Below are positions 34,172 through 43,386 of a stretch of 64,000 bases of DNA, one piece after another; positions within the stretch are counted from its first letter, which is position 1, and each line of letters begins with the position of its first letter. The notes under the pieces are model-generated. The model was not told the origin of the DNA and did no database searches. It saw only the letters and a program-made list of their open reading frames with translations. Origin of the DNA: Acidobacteriota bacterium (lineage in GTDB: Bacteria; Acidobacteriota; Terriglobia; Terriglobales; Acidobacteriaceae); NCBI GenBank assembly GCA_013289685.1, contig JABCZL010000003.1:186001-250000 (forward strand), written 5' to 3'. Both the position numbers and the translations under genes were made by a program.

Positions 34172-37100
34172 ATGAACGCATCTCTTTGGTCGATCTGGAA
34201 CACGGCGGCAAAGCTCGGGTTAGCCACGCCCACGGCGGCAGAATTCACTCTGCTGATCCTGCTGGGCGCTTCTCTGTTCGCGTTGCGTGTTTTCCGGGAC
34301 AACTATTTCAAAGTCTGGGTTCTGGGTTGGGCCGCCTTCGTGGCGTCGCGACTGGCTGAACATTGCTTCGCGCCGAAAATACCTGCGCCCTTCGACTTGG
34401 TGGCAGTGCAAGCGACATTCGTGCTCGCCGTTGGATTGCTGGCGGGAGCGGTCTTGCTCTACACCCGGGGACGCGATCTGATCGTTCCCTTAACGGTGAT
34501 CACGCCCATCCTGGTGGGCTTTGCCGGAGCCCGCATCCTGTTGTGGCCGGATTCTCTGCCATTGCGCGTCGCCGTGGAAGTCGGCTACCGGATCATCTTG
34601 CTGACGGCCGCAATCGCATTGCTGCGAGCGCGCCGCGGACGGTGGGAGCCCTCGGCATGGTTGCTTGCGCTGTGTCTACCGTTTCTTCATCTTTCCTGGC
34701 CGCCTTTCACTGATCGCTTGCCCTCAGAGGCATTCCTGGCGGCAGAAATTGCGCTCGCCCTGGGCATGCTGATTGTGGTGCTGGATGAGGCGCGCACCCG
34801 CACTCGAAGGCTGCAAGCCGTACAGGCCATCACCACCAGCATGGCCAACGCACAGCAGTACGGAAACGTGGTGCAGTCGGTCGTCGTGGAATTGCAACGC
34901 TTGACCAAGGTCAAGGCCGCGTGGTTTCGTCTGGTTGAGGGTGGGCATCTGGTCGCGACCCACGCGGTGGGGTTGTCCGCTGATTTCCTGCGCGACGCAG
35001 GTATGGCCGAGATCAACGACGACATCTCCATGCTGATGGCCCAACCCGGCCCGCAAGTCACCACACGGAATGCCGCTGGTCCCGAGCCTGAGCTCTGCCT
35101 TGAAAACGAGAAGATTCGTCAGTTGATCATTGTTCCGGTCGCGGGCAGCAAATCGCCGATCGGATTGTTGCTGCTGGGAAGTTCCACCATCAGGAAGTGG
35201 ACTCCGGAAGAACTGGACTTTCTGCAGGCCTGCGCCAAGCAACTTGCAGTCGCCGTCGAAAACTTCCGGCTGCTGGAGCAGGTGCTGCGCTCGCAACGGC
35301 AGTGGATCAATACCTTCGATTCCATCCACGACATCATCCTGGCCCACGACGCCGACTTCCGCATCATCAAGGCCAACCAGGTTTTGCTCGGACATCTCGG
35401 CCAGGCCGCCGCCGATGTCGTCGGTAGTTCTTGCGAGTCGGCGTTGCCTCACACCTATGGGGAATGGACGGGTTGCCCCTACTGCGCGATGGGCGGGGAC
35501 GAAGAATTTACCGAAGGCGCCGACCCCTGTTTCGGTGGCTTCTCCGTGGTTTCGACTTCTTCGTACACCGAGCAAGGCAGCCCGCAAAAGGGCACGATTC
35601 ACGTAGTCCGCGACATTACCGACCGGCGTTCCGCGGAAGAGAAATATCGTTTGCTCTTCGAACAAGTGCAGGAAGGCGTTTACGTCGCCAACCCTGTTGG
35701 ACAGCTCATCGACTGCAACGACGCCTTCGTGCATATGCTGGGCTACAGCCAGCGCGAGGAGTTGCTGGTCCTGAACCTGAATACGGAAATCTGCGTCGAT
35801 CCCAAGCAGCGCGAGGCTTTCCGCCGCGAGATCGAAGAGCACAATTACGTACGGAATTTCGACGTCACCCTCCGCCGCAAAGACGGCACGATCCTATTGG
35901 CTGCAGAGAGCAGCTTCGCCACTCGCAACGGCGTGGGCAATATCGAGCGCTATCAGGGATTCGTTCTCGACATGACCGAGAAGCGGCGCGCCGAGGACGA
36001 GATGCGGCGCCGCAACCGTGAACTGAACGCGTTGAATGCCATGGCCGTGGTCGCGGCGCAATCCTTCGACCTGGACGAGATTCTGAACCTGACTCTGCGC
36101 CAGGTGGTTACGCTGTTTGGCGCGGAAAGCGGAACAGTCTACCTGTGCGATACAGATACGACCACCTACCGCCGGCGTGCCGCCTGGGGTCCGCGCAGCC
36201 GGGATAAGATGCGCACCGCCGAGGTTTGCTTCACCGAAGGCTTTGGTGATCTGGTGATGCGCTCGCGCACCGAAGTGATCACGGCGGAATATCTGCCGCA
36301 CCTGCCACCTACGGCAGCTGACTTCCTGCGTTCCGATGTGGACCGCTCCTGGGTCTGGGTTCTGTTTTGGGGGAAAGACAGTCCGGTCGGCATCATGGGC
36401 CTGTGCAGCCAGTTGGGATTCGAATATTCCAGCAACGACGAGAATCTGCTGGTCGCGATCAGCCGGCAACTGGCCACGACCATCGAAAAAGTCCGCCTCT
36501 ATGAAGAAACTTGCCGCGCCTACGAAGATCTGCGCAAAACCCAGGAGCAACTGCTGCAGAGCGAGAAGATGTCGGCCGTAGGGCAGTTGATTGCCGGCGT
36601 CGCCCATGAGCTCAACAATCCGCTCACGGCGATCCTCGGCTACGCACAGCTTCTTGAAACCGAGGGCCTGAACACCCGCGCCCAGGATTACGTCAGCAAA
36701 CTGTTCAAACAGGCGCAGCGCACCCATCGCGTAGTGCAGAACCTTCTATCCTTCGCGCGGCAACGCAAGCCCCAGCGGGACGAAGTCGACATTCGCAAGG
36801 TGCTCGACGAGACTCTGGCGCTGCGCGATTACGACCTCAAGATCAACAACATCAAGGTCGAGCGCGAAGTCCCTTCTGAAGCCGCCTTGGTCGTCGCCGA
36901 TCCCCATCAGATCGAGCAGGTGTTCCTAAACATCATCAACAATGCGGTCGACGCCATTCTCGAAACCGGGCGCACCGGCAAACTCAAGATTGGCATCTCC
37001 TGCGCCGGTGGACACGTTTGCACGCAGTTCACCGACGACGGAGCCGGCATCAAAGATCCCAAGCGCATTTTCGATCCCTTCTACACCACGAAAAGCGTGG

Positions 37101-37678
37101 GCAAAGGCACCGGGCTCGGACTCAGCATCTGCTACGGCATTGTGAAAGAACATGGCGGAGACATCACCGCCAACAATGCGCCGGAAGGTGGGGCCGTCAT
37201 CGAGGTTAGGCTGCCGGCAGCGGTATCTGCCAAGGTTGAGCCGGAGGCGGCGAAACCGGCTCCCCGGCTGCATGAGGGCGCCATCCACGGCCGCGTGCTG
37301 CTGGTGGAGGAAGAAGAAGCGGTGCTCGAGTTTGAGCGCGACGTGCTGGCGGGCGCAGGCGCCAGCGTCGTGACCGCCAAGACCAGCCAGGATGTGAAGA
37401 CTCGCCTGCTCTCCGAACCCTTCGATGCTCTCATCATGAACGGTAAGCTCCCGGGCCAATGGAACGCGAAGGAGTCCTACCAGTGGCTTAAGGACAATTG
37501 CTCGCCGATGGAAAATCATGTCCTCTTCACCTTCGCGAACGGTCTCGGCGACGAGCGCGCCTTCCTGCAGGAAAACAGCATCCCCTACCTGGTAAAACCC
37601 TTCGAAGTCGCAGAACTCATCGCCCAGGCGCGTAAGCTGCTGCAAAAAGCGCATGCCGCGGCAGCTAGTGCAAGCTAG
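34172..37678 (+). CDS. Hybrid histidine kinase: 7TM-like, GAF, PAS, PAS, GAF, HisKA, HATPase, degenerate receiver
   Basis: 1168 residues. Membrane helices fill about 18-205. Domains then follow: GAF1 (about 216-373), PAS1 (378-485, containing GCPYCAMG, a possible metal or redox Cys pair), PAS2 (488-612), GAF2 (625-785), HisKA with GVAHELNNPLTA (phospho-His near 811), and HATPase (about 890-1010; FLNIINNAVDAI, GTGLGLSICYG). The C-terminal receiver (about 1040-1165) keeps Lys (YLVKPFEVAEL), but the phospho-acceptor Asp is replaced by Asn (ALIMNGKLPG) and the acidic pair is EEEE. The receiver is therefore likely regulatory, not phosphorylated. Transcribed away from the HD-GYP response regulator, 138 bases apart. 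Confidence 0.9.
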   Translation: MNASLWSIWNTAAKLGLATPTAAEFTLLILLGASLFALRVFRDNYFKVWVLGWAAFVASRLAEHCFAPKIPAPFDLVAVQATFVLAVGLLAGAVLLYTRGRDLIVPLTVITPILVGFAGARILLWPDSLPLRVAVEVGYRIILLTAAIALLRARRGRWEPSAWLLALCLPFLHLSWPPFTDRLPSEAFLAAEIALALGMLIVVLDEARTRTRRLQAVQAITTSMANAQQYGNVVQSVVVELQRLTKVKAAWFRLVEGGHLVATHAVGLSADFLRDAGMAEINDDISMLMAQPGPQVTTRNAAGPEPELCLENEKIRQLIIVPVAGSKSPIGLLLLGSSTIRKWTPEELDFLQACAKQLAVAVENFRLLEQVLRSQRQWINTFDSIHDIILAHDADFRIIKANQVLLGHLGQAAADVVGSSCESALPHTYGEWTGCPYCAMGGDEEFTEGADPCFGGFSVVSTSSYTEQGSPQKGTIHVVRDITDRRSAEEKYRLLFEQVQEGVYVANPVGQLIDCNDAFVHMLGYSQREELLVLNLNTEICVDPKQREAFRREIEEHNYVRNFDVTLRRKDGTILLAAESSFATRNGVGNIERYQGFVLDMTEKRRAEDEMRRRNRELNALNAMAVVAAQSFDLDEILNLTLRQVVTLFGAESGTVYLCDTDTTTYRRRAAWGPRSRDKMRTAEVCFTEGFGDLVMRSRTEVITAEYLPHLPPTAADFLRSDVDRSWVWVLFWGKDSPVGIMGLCSQLGFEYSSNDENLLVAISRQLATTIEKVRLYEETCRAYEDLRKTQEQLLQSEKMSAVGQLIAGVAHELNNPLTAILGYAQLLETEGLNTRAQDYVSKLFKQAQRTHRVVQNLLSFARQRKPQRDEVDIRKVLDETLALRDYDLKINNIKVEREVPSEAALVVADPHQIEQVFLNIINNAVDAILETGRTGKLKIGISCAGGHVCTQFTDDGAGIKDPKRIFDPFYTTKSVGKGTGLGLSICYGIVKEHGGDITANNAPEGGAVIEVRLPAAVSAKVEPEAAKPAPRLHEGAIHGRVLLVEEEEAVLEFERDVLAGAGASVVTAKTSQDVKTRLLSEPFDALIMNGKLPGQWNAKESYQWLKDNCSPMENHVLFTFANGLGDERAFLQENSIPYLVKPFEVAELIAQARKLLQKAHAAAASAS

Positions 37679-37749
37679 CAGCTCCCTCTGGTCGCGCCTC
37701 TGAGAAAATCGGATCCCCCTCGGACCCCCGGTGCAGGTTTTGAGCGCTA

Positions 37750-38651
37750 ATGGCGTGCTATCGTCAACGGCTGAGCATGATAGGCTTGCCGCCTGATATG
37801 CGTCCCGGTAAAACAAAATTCCAAACCAAACGAACTCGGAAGTTCAGGGCTCGTCCGTTGTCCAAAGAGGACAAGCGCACGATCAGTCACGTCGAGCAGT
37901 TCGGCTGTTCTGTTGTCAACGTTAAGCGGACGAACATGGCCTCGGCTGGTCCTACACGGTGGGCGTTTTCGATACAAGCGGCAAACCTGAAATCATCACC
38001 GTCGGACTATTACCAGAAACCGCGCACTTGGCGTTGAACGAGGCCGCCAGACTGCTACGAGCCGGGGTCGATCTCACTACGGGCCGACACCGCGATCTAA
38101 TCGGGCAAGTGGATTGTCAGTTCCGCGCTGTTGACCGAAAGTGGGTCGAACACCTTATGGGGTGGGCACTCTGGTACTACGATGGCGACGACTTTCCTGT
38201 AGTTCAAGCGGTCTATCCCGATCTGCAGAATCGGTTCCCGGAGGACGAAGGTTTTGACAAGGCGTTTGAGCAGCCTCTGATGCAGCCCGATGCTCCCTTG
38301 ACAAGAGCCGAGAATGATTTTTGGGCCTCTGCTGATCCGAAAAGCAGCCTATTCAACTGGAAGTTCTCAGATGACCCGCATGCGAGAGCCTTCCTTTCCG
38401 AGACGGTCCACAGCGGGACTGAGCCAGTCACATACGTCTCCCACGACGTTGAAGACGGAGCGTGGCAGTTTTTGGGTGACAGTACGGCCGACGGAGGCGG
38501 TCCCGTAATCTCTTGCCTTCACCACCTGATCGACCGCGATCCAAGTCTCGTTGAGTTGGCTGATCTGCCGTTGGGCTGGTATGCGGAGCGGGGCAGAGTC
38601 GGAGAACCGTGGACTCGAAAGAAGCACTCAAGAGACAATGCATCAGAGTAA
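37750..38651 (+). pseudogene. DUF4262-family gene broken by a frameshift
   Basis: Two overlapping frames together give one DUF4262 protein. Frame 1 supplies the start, ending SKEDKRTISHVEQFGCSVVNVKR. Frame 2 takes over with DEHGLGWSYTVGVFDTSGKPEI and continues through YYDGDDFPVVQAVYPD to a C-terminal part with YVSHDVEDGAWQFL. The switch falls near 37926-37930; frame 2 has a TAA at 37923-37925 just upstream, so a single missing base near there explains both. Translation of frame 2 alone from a GTG at 37959 would lack the first strand of the domain. This is either a real decay event or a sequencing/assembly error. The family has no known function. Confidence 0.72.
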
Positions 38652-38696
38652 CTATGCTGTCGATTGGCGAAACACCCATTACGCTCATTGATAGCC

Positions 38697-38722
38697 TTTT
38701 CGCGGGTTCTAAAACGCGAAAA
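38697..38722 (+). terminator. Hairpin before dnaE
   Basis: A perfect 8-bp stem TTTTCGCG/CGCGAAAA with a 10-base loop lies 45 bases after the DUF4262 stop and 60 bases before dnaE. A and T at the stem base make it usable in either direction, but no separate U-tract follows. Confidence 0.4.
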
Positions 38723-38781
38723 CCACAGAAACGAACAGTTTTCCTCCATCCCGGTTGCGGTAGACTAACTCTACCGAACCC

Positions 38782-41700
38782 ATGTCCCAATTCGTCCACC
38801 TGCACCTGCACACCGACTACTCCATGCTCGACGGCGCCTGTGACGTCGAAAAACTTTGCCAGCGCGTAAAGGAGCTAGGCATGCCCGCCGTGGCCATGAC
38901 CGACCACGGCAATATTTTTGGCGCCGTCCACTTTGTCAACGCGGCCAAGCATGCGGGCGTGAAGCCCATCGTCGGCTGCGAACTCTACATCTGCAAGAAA
39001 GACGACCACCGCGCCGCTCCCGAAGGCGATACCTACAACCACCTCCTCGTGCTCGCCGAGAACGAAGAAGGCTACCGCAACCTAGTCAAGATCACGTCGG
39101 AGGCCTCGCTGCACGGCTTTTATTACAAGCCGCGCGTCAGCAAGAAGTTTCTGGCCGAGCACTCTCGCGGGCTGATCGGGCTCTCCGGATGCCTGAAGGG
39201 CGAAGTCGCGGAGCGCCTCAGCGAAGGCAAGTACGACGCCGCACGAGCGGCTGCTGGCACGTTCGCCGACATTTTCGGCAAAGAGAATTTCTATCTCGAG
39301 ATCCAGGATCAAGGCCTGGAAATGGAGCACCGCATCCATCCCGGCCTGTTCCAGCTGGAAAAGGATCTTGGCCTGCCGCTGGTGGCCACCAACGATAGCC
39401 ACTATCTCTGCGAGGACGACGCCCATGCCCAGGACGTGATGCTGTGCATTCAGACCGGCAAGTCCATCCACGACACCGGCCGCATGAAGTTCGACGGCAA
39501 CCAGTTCTTCGTCAAAAACCACGACGAGATGTACCGCGTTTTCAAGGATTCTCCCGACGTCCTCACGCGCACGCTCGATATCGCGGAGCGTTGCAGCCTG
39601 CATTTGGAAAAAGTCGCAAATCCCTTCCCGCAGTTCGAGGTTCCGCCGGGCTATACGATCGACAGCTACTTCGTCCACGTCACCCGCGAGGGCTTTGCCC
39701 GCCGGCTGGAAACGCTGCGCCCGCTGCACGAGAAAGGCAAGCTGAAGCATTCGATTACCGACTACGAGCAGCGCCTGGAGCGCGAACTCGGCATCATCCA
39801 GCAGATGCAGTTTCCCGGATATTTTCTGATCGTGTGGGACTTCATCCGCTACGCCCGCGAACATGAAATTCCAGTGGGCCCGGGCCGCGGATCGGCCGCC
39901 GGATCGCTCGTTTCCTACGCGCTCTCCATCACCGACATCGATCCGCTGCAGCATGAACTGCTGTTTGAGCGCTTCCTGAATCCTGAGCGCGTGTCCATGC
40001 CCGATATTGACATCGATTTCTGCATGAACCGGCGGGGCGAGGTCATCAACTACGTCACCCAGAAATATGGCCGCGACAACGTCGCGCAGATCATCACTTT
40101 CGGCACCATGGCCGCGAAGGCTGCGATCAAAGACGTGGGCCGCGCCATGGACATCCCCTACGCCGACGTCGACCGCATCGCCAAGATGGTTCCAACCCAG
40201 CTCAACATTACGCTGGAGCAAGCCATCGCAGACTCCGCCCAACTGCGCGAAGCGATAGAAAAAGACGGCCAGATCCGCGAACTGTTCGAGACCGCAAAAA
40301 AGCTGGAAGGCATGGTGCGCAATTCCGGTGTGCACGCTGCCGGCGTGGTTATCTCGCCGCGCCCCCTGACCGACCTGGTTCCACTGCACCGCACCAAGAA
40401 CGACGAAATCGTGACTGCCTTCGACATGGTCGCCATCGAAAAGATGGGCCTGCTGAAGATGGACTTCCTCGGCCTGACCACGCTCACCATTCTTACCGAC
40501 GCGCTGAAGCTGATCGCGCAAACGCGCGGCACCGCCATCACTCTCGAGCAGATTCCATTAGAAGATAACGAGACCTACGAAAAGGTCTTCCACAAAGGCT
40601 TGACCTCGGGCGTGTTCCAGTTTGAATCGAACGGCATGCGCGATGTACTGCGCAAGTACCAGCCAAATTCCATTGAAGATCTCACGGCCCTGAACGCGTT
40701 GTACCGGCCCGGTCCGATTCAGGGCGGCATGATCGACGATTTCGTCGACCGCAAGCACGGACGCAAGAAAGTTGAATACGAACTTCCGGAGTTGCAGGAA
40801 ATCCTGCAGGAGACCCTGGGCGTGATCGTGTATCAGGAACAGGTGATGCAGATCGCCAATCGCCTCGCGGGCTACTCACTGGGTGAAGCCGATCTCCTGC
40901 GCCGCGCCATGGGCAAGAAAAAAGCAGAAGAAATGGCGCAACAGCGCGAGCGTTTTGTCGAAGGCGCCGCTCAGAGGAAATATCCACCAAAGAAGATTGA
41001 AAAGATTTTCGACCTCATGGCGCAGTTCGCCGGATATGGCTTCAACAAGTCGCACTCCGCGGCTTACGCGTTGTTGGCCTATCACACTGCGTATCTGAAG
41101 ACGCACTATCCCGTGGAGTTCATGGCGGCGCTGCTGACGTCGGTGACCGGCTCAACCGACGACGTGGTCAAGTACATCAACGAATGCCGCGAGATGGGCA
41201 TCGCCGTCGAAGCTCCCGACATAAATGTCTCCGACGCCAACTTCACCCCGCACGGCGAATCGATCCGCTTCGGCCTCGCCGCCGTGAAGAACGTCGGCGG
41301 CAACGCGATTGAGTCGATCGTGGCCGCGCGCAAGAAGCTGGGCCAATTCAAATCCATTTTCGAATTCTGCGAAAACGTCGATCTACGGCTGCTCAACAAA
41401 CGCGTGCTGGAGTCTTTAATCAAGAGCGGCGCGATGGATTCCATGGGCCGCCGCGCACAGCTCATGGCTGTGCTCGACAAGTCCATGGAACAGGCGCAGA
41501 AAGCGCAGCGCGACGCCGAATCGGGCCAGCACGGCCTGTTTGGCGTCTTCCAGCAGGAAGATACAGAATCGCACAACGATAAATTGCCTAACATTCCCGA
41601 TTGGGACGAGCACACTCGCCTCACTGCCGAAAAGGAAATTCTCGGCTTCTTTATCAGCGGCCATCCCCTGCAAAAGTACAAAGACAAGCTGGCGGACCTG

Positions 41701-42255
41701 CAGGCGCTCAGCGTCGAAGAAATTGCCGCCATGACGAAATCAACCGGCAAGGACGAAACCATCGTCACCGCCGGAATTATCGGCAACGTGCGCGTGCTCA
41801 AATCGAAACGCGGCGATTTCTACGCCCAGGCCACGCTCGAAGATATGTCGGGCTCGATCGACATGATCGTCTTCCCCGAGGCCTACAAACGCATCGGCGA
41901 TAAAGTAAAACTCGAGGTTCCAGTCCTGGTAAAAGCCGGCGTGCGCATCGAAGAAGGCGCCAATCCCAAGATCACTGCCGCAGAAATCCAGCCGCTGGAA
42001 GAAGCCAAGGTCCCGCTGCCGAGAGCCATCCGCATCCGGATACCGCTCGAGATGTCAGGCGAAACTACCGTCGACGATCTGCACACGCTCTTCACGGAGC
42101 GCAAAGGCGAAGCCAAAGTGTTGTTTGACGTGGAACGCCAGGGCGATTTCATGGTGGTGATGGAAGCGGAAGGCTATAATGTCCTTCCGGACCGCAATTT
42201 CATCGCCCGCGTCGAGCAACTGTGCGGGCGAGGCAGCGTCCGCATTATCGCCTGA
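38782..42255 (+). CDS. dnaE: DNA polymerase III alpha subunit
   Basis: 1157 residues, the replicative polymerase. The PHP domain at the N-terminus has HLHLHTDYSMLDGACD and AMTDHGN. The palm contains GPGRGSAAGSLVSYAL and the catalytic acids in MPDIDIDFCMNRRGEV; further fingers/HhH segments include YGFNKSHSAAYALLAYHTAYL. The OB-fold (about 995-1070) reads VTAGIIGNVRVLKSKRG. Length and order are typical of DnaE1. Start ATG is the natural family start (MSQFVHLHLH). accA begins 7 bases after the stop, so the two are co-transcribed. Confidence 0.97.
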   Translation: MSQFVHLHLHTDYSMLDGACDVEKLCQRVKELGMPAVAMTDHGNIFGAVHFVNAAKHAGVKPIVGCELYICKKDDHRAAPEGDTYNHLLVLAENEEGYRNLVKITSEASLHGFYYKPRVSKKFLAEHSRGLIGLSGCLKGEVAERLSEGKYDAARAAAGTFADIFGKENFYLEIQDQGLEMEHRIHPGLFQLEKDLGLPLVATNDSHYLCEDDAHAQDVMLCIQTGKSIHDTGRMKFDGNQFFVKNHDEMYRVFKDSPDVLTRTLDIAERCSLHLEKVANPFPQFEVPPGYTIDSYFVHVTREGFARRLETLRPLHEKGKLKHSITDYEQRLERELGIIQQMQFPGYFLIVWDFIRYAREHEIPVGPGRGSAAGSLVSYALSITDIDPLQHELLFERFLNPERVSMPDIDIDFCMNRRGEVINYVTQKYGRDNVAQIITFGTMAAKAAIKDVGRAMDIPYADVDRIAKMVPTQLNITLEQAIADSAQLREAIEKDGQIRELFETAKKLEGMVRNSGVHAAGVVISPRPLTDLVPLHRTKNDEIVTAFDMVAIEKMGLLKMDFLGLTTLTILTDALKLIAQTRGTAITLEQIPLEDNETYEKVFHKGLTSGVFQFESNGMRDVLRKYQPNSIEDLTALNALYRPGPIQGGMIDDFVDRKHGRKKVEYELPELQEILQETLGVIVYQEQVMQIANRLAGYSLGEADLLRRAMGKKKAEEMAQQRERFVEGAAQRKYPPKKIEKIFDLMAQFAGYGFNKSHSAAYALLAYHTAYLKTHYPVEFMAALLTSVTGSTDDVVKYINECREMGIAVEAPDINVSDANFTPHGESIRFGLAAVKNVGGNAIESIVAARKKLGQFKSIFEFCENVDLRLLNKRVLESLIKSGAMDSMGRRAQLMAVLDKSMEQAQKAQRDAESGQHGLFGVFQQEDTESHNDKLPNIPDWDEHTRLTAEKEILGFFISGHPLQKYKDKLADLQALSVEEIAAMTKSTGKDETIVTAGIIGNVRVLKSKRGDFYAQATLEDMSGSIDMIVFPEAYKRIGDKVKLEVPVLVKAGVRIEEGANPKITAAEIQPLEEAKVPLPRAIRIRIPLEMSGETTVDDLHTLFTERKGEAKVLFDVERQGDFMVVMEAEGYNVLPDRNFIARVEQLCGRGSVRIIA

Positions 42256-42262
42256 CCCACGC

Positions 42263-43219
42263 ATGGCACCGACCGAAAAAGCGCAGCAGGAATTGGAGCA
42301 GATCGAACGCCAGGTCGCCGATCTCGAATCTCCCGGCGCCGATGACGCTACCCGCCGCCAGATCACCAAACTGCAGGAACGCATCGAGACCCTGAGAGAG
42401 GAAATGAACGCGCCGCCCACCGCATGGCAGAAGACAGAACTGGCGCGGCATCCGCAGCGCCCGCAGTCGCTGGACTACATCGAGCGCGTCTTCACCGACT
42501 TCAGCGAAATTCACGGCGATCGCAGTTTCGGCGATGATGCCGCCATCATCACCGGCATGGCGCGATTCCACGGCGACGAAGTTTTGATCGTCGCCACTCA
42601 GAAGGGCCGGGACATGAAGCAGCGCGTCCATCGGAACTTCGGCACGCCTCATCCTGAAGGCTATCGCAAGGCGATCCGGGTGATGCAAGTCGCGGAGAAG
42701 TTCCGCCGTCCGATCTTCACCCTGGTCGACACCGACGGCGCCTACCCCGGCATCCACGCAGAAGAGCGCGGGCAAGCCGAAGCCATCGCCTACAATCTTC
42801 GCGAAATGGCGCGGCTCGAGGTTCCCATCATTACAACAATCATTGGCGTGGGCGGCAGCGGCGGGGCCCTGGCCATCGCAGTCGCCGATCGCGTGCTCAT
42901 GATGGAGAACTCGATTTATTCGGTCATCTCTCCGGAAGGCTGCGCAGCCATTATGTGGCGGGATGCGTCCAAGAAGGAACTCGCGGCCGAAGCCATGCGC
43001 ATTACCGCAACCGACCTCAGCGAACTGGGCTGCATCGACGACATCGTTCCGGAACCGGAAGGCGGAGCCCACCGCGACCACGAAGCGGCGGCCAATCTGC
43101 TCGATGCCAGCCTGCAGAGACACTATGCCGAGCTGAAGAAGATCCCGCCAGCCGAATTACTCGTGTCACGATATAATAAGTTCCGCAACATCGCCCAGTT
43201 CTACAAGACAGAATCCTGA
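42263..43219 (+). CDS. accA: Acetyl-CoA carboxylase carboxyltransferase subunit alpha
   Basis: 318 residues, close to the E. coli length. AccA and AccD together transfer carboxyl from carboxybiotin to acetyl-CoA to make malonyl-CoA. An N-terminal helix (AQQELEQIERQVADLE) precedes the crotonase-like core with RPQSLDYIERVFTDFSEIHGDR, PEGYRKAIRVMQVAEKF, GGSGGALAIAVADRVLMMEN and YSVISPEGCAAIMWRDA. I chose ATG 42263, as the upstream ORF extension overlaps dnaE. The dnaE-accA order is common in bacteria. Confidence 0.96.
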   Translation: MAPTEKAQQELEQIERQVADLESPGADDATRRQITKLQERIETLREEMNAPPTAWQKTELARHPQRPQSLDYIERVFTDFSEIHGDRSFGDDAAIITGMARFHGDEVLIVATQKGRDMKQRVHRNFGTPHPEGYRKAIRVMQVAEKFRRPIFTLVDTDGAYPGIHAEERGQAEAIAYNLREMARLEVPIITTIIGVGGSGGALAIAVADRVLMMENSIYSVISPEGCAAIMWRDASKKELAAEAMRITATDLSELGCIDDIVPEPEGGAHRDHEAAANLLDASLQRHYAELKKIPPAELLVSRYNKFRNIAQFYKTES

Positions 43220-43276
43220 GTCCGTGGACTCGTTCCCGTTTCCCAAACAGGTTCCTCCGGGCTACAGGCGGGCAAT

Positions 43277-43310
43277 TTGACGCGACGGGGTCGTGCAACC
43301 GCCGTATAAT
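43277..43310 (+). promoter_or_regulatory. Possible promoter of korAB
   Basis: A consensus -10 hexamer TATAAT (43305-43310) stands 77 bases before the korA ATG. A TTGACG (43277-43282) lies upstream, but the spacer is 22 bases, longer than the usual 17, so the -35 assignment is doubtful. AAGGAAGG at 43372-43379 is the korA ribosome site. Confidence 0.4.
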
Positions 43311-43386
43311 GAGATGTTTTCTTCTCCACATCATTAAAACCATGGGCGCTTGGGTTTTCGCCTGCTAACTGAAGGAAGGTGTTGGG

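Noticed and set aside
37959-38651. DUF4262 frame 2 as an intact gene from GTG 37959
   Set aside because: It would lack the N-terminal strand found in the other frame just upstream; a frameshifted gene explains both frames better.
39082-40521. 479-residue minus-strand ORF opposite dnaE
   Set aside because: Lies wholly antisense to well-conserved dnaE codons; such long shadows are expected in GC-rich DNA and the product has no family-like motif.
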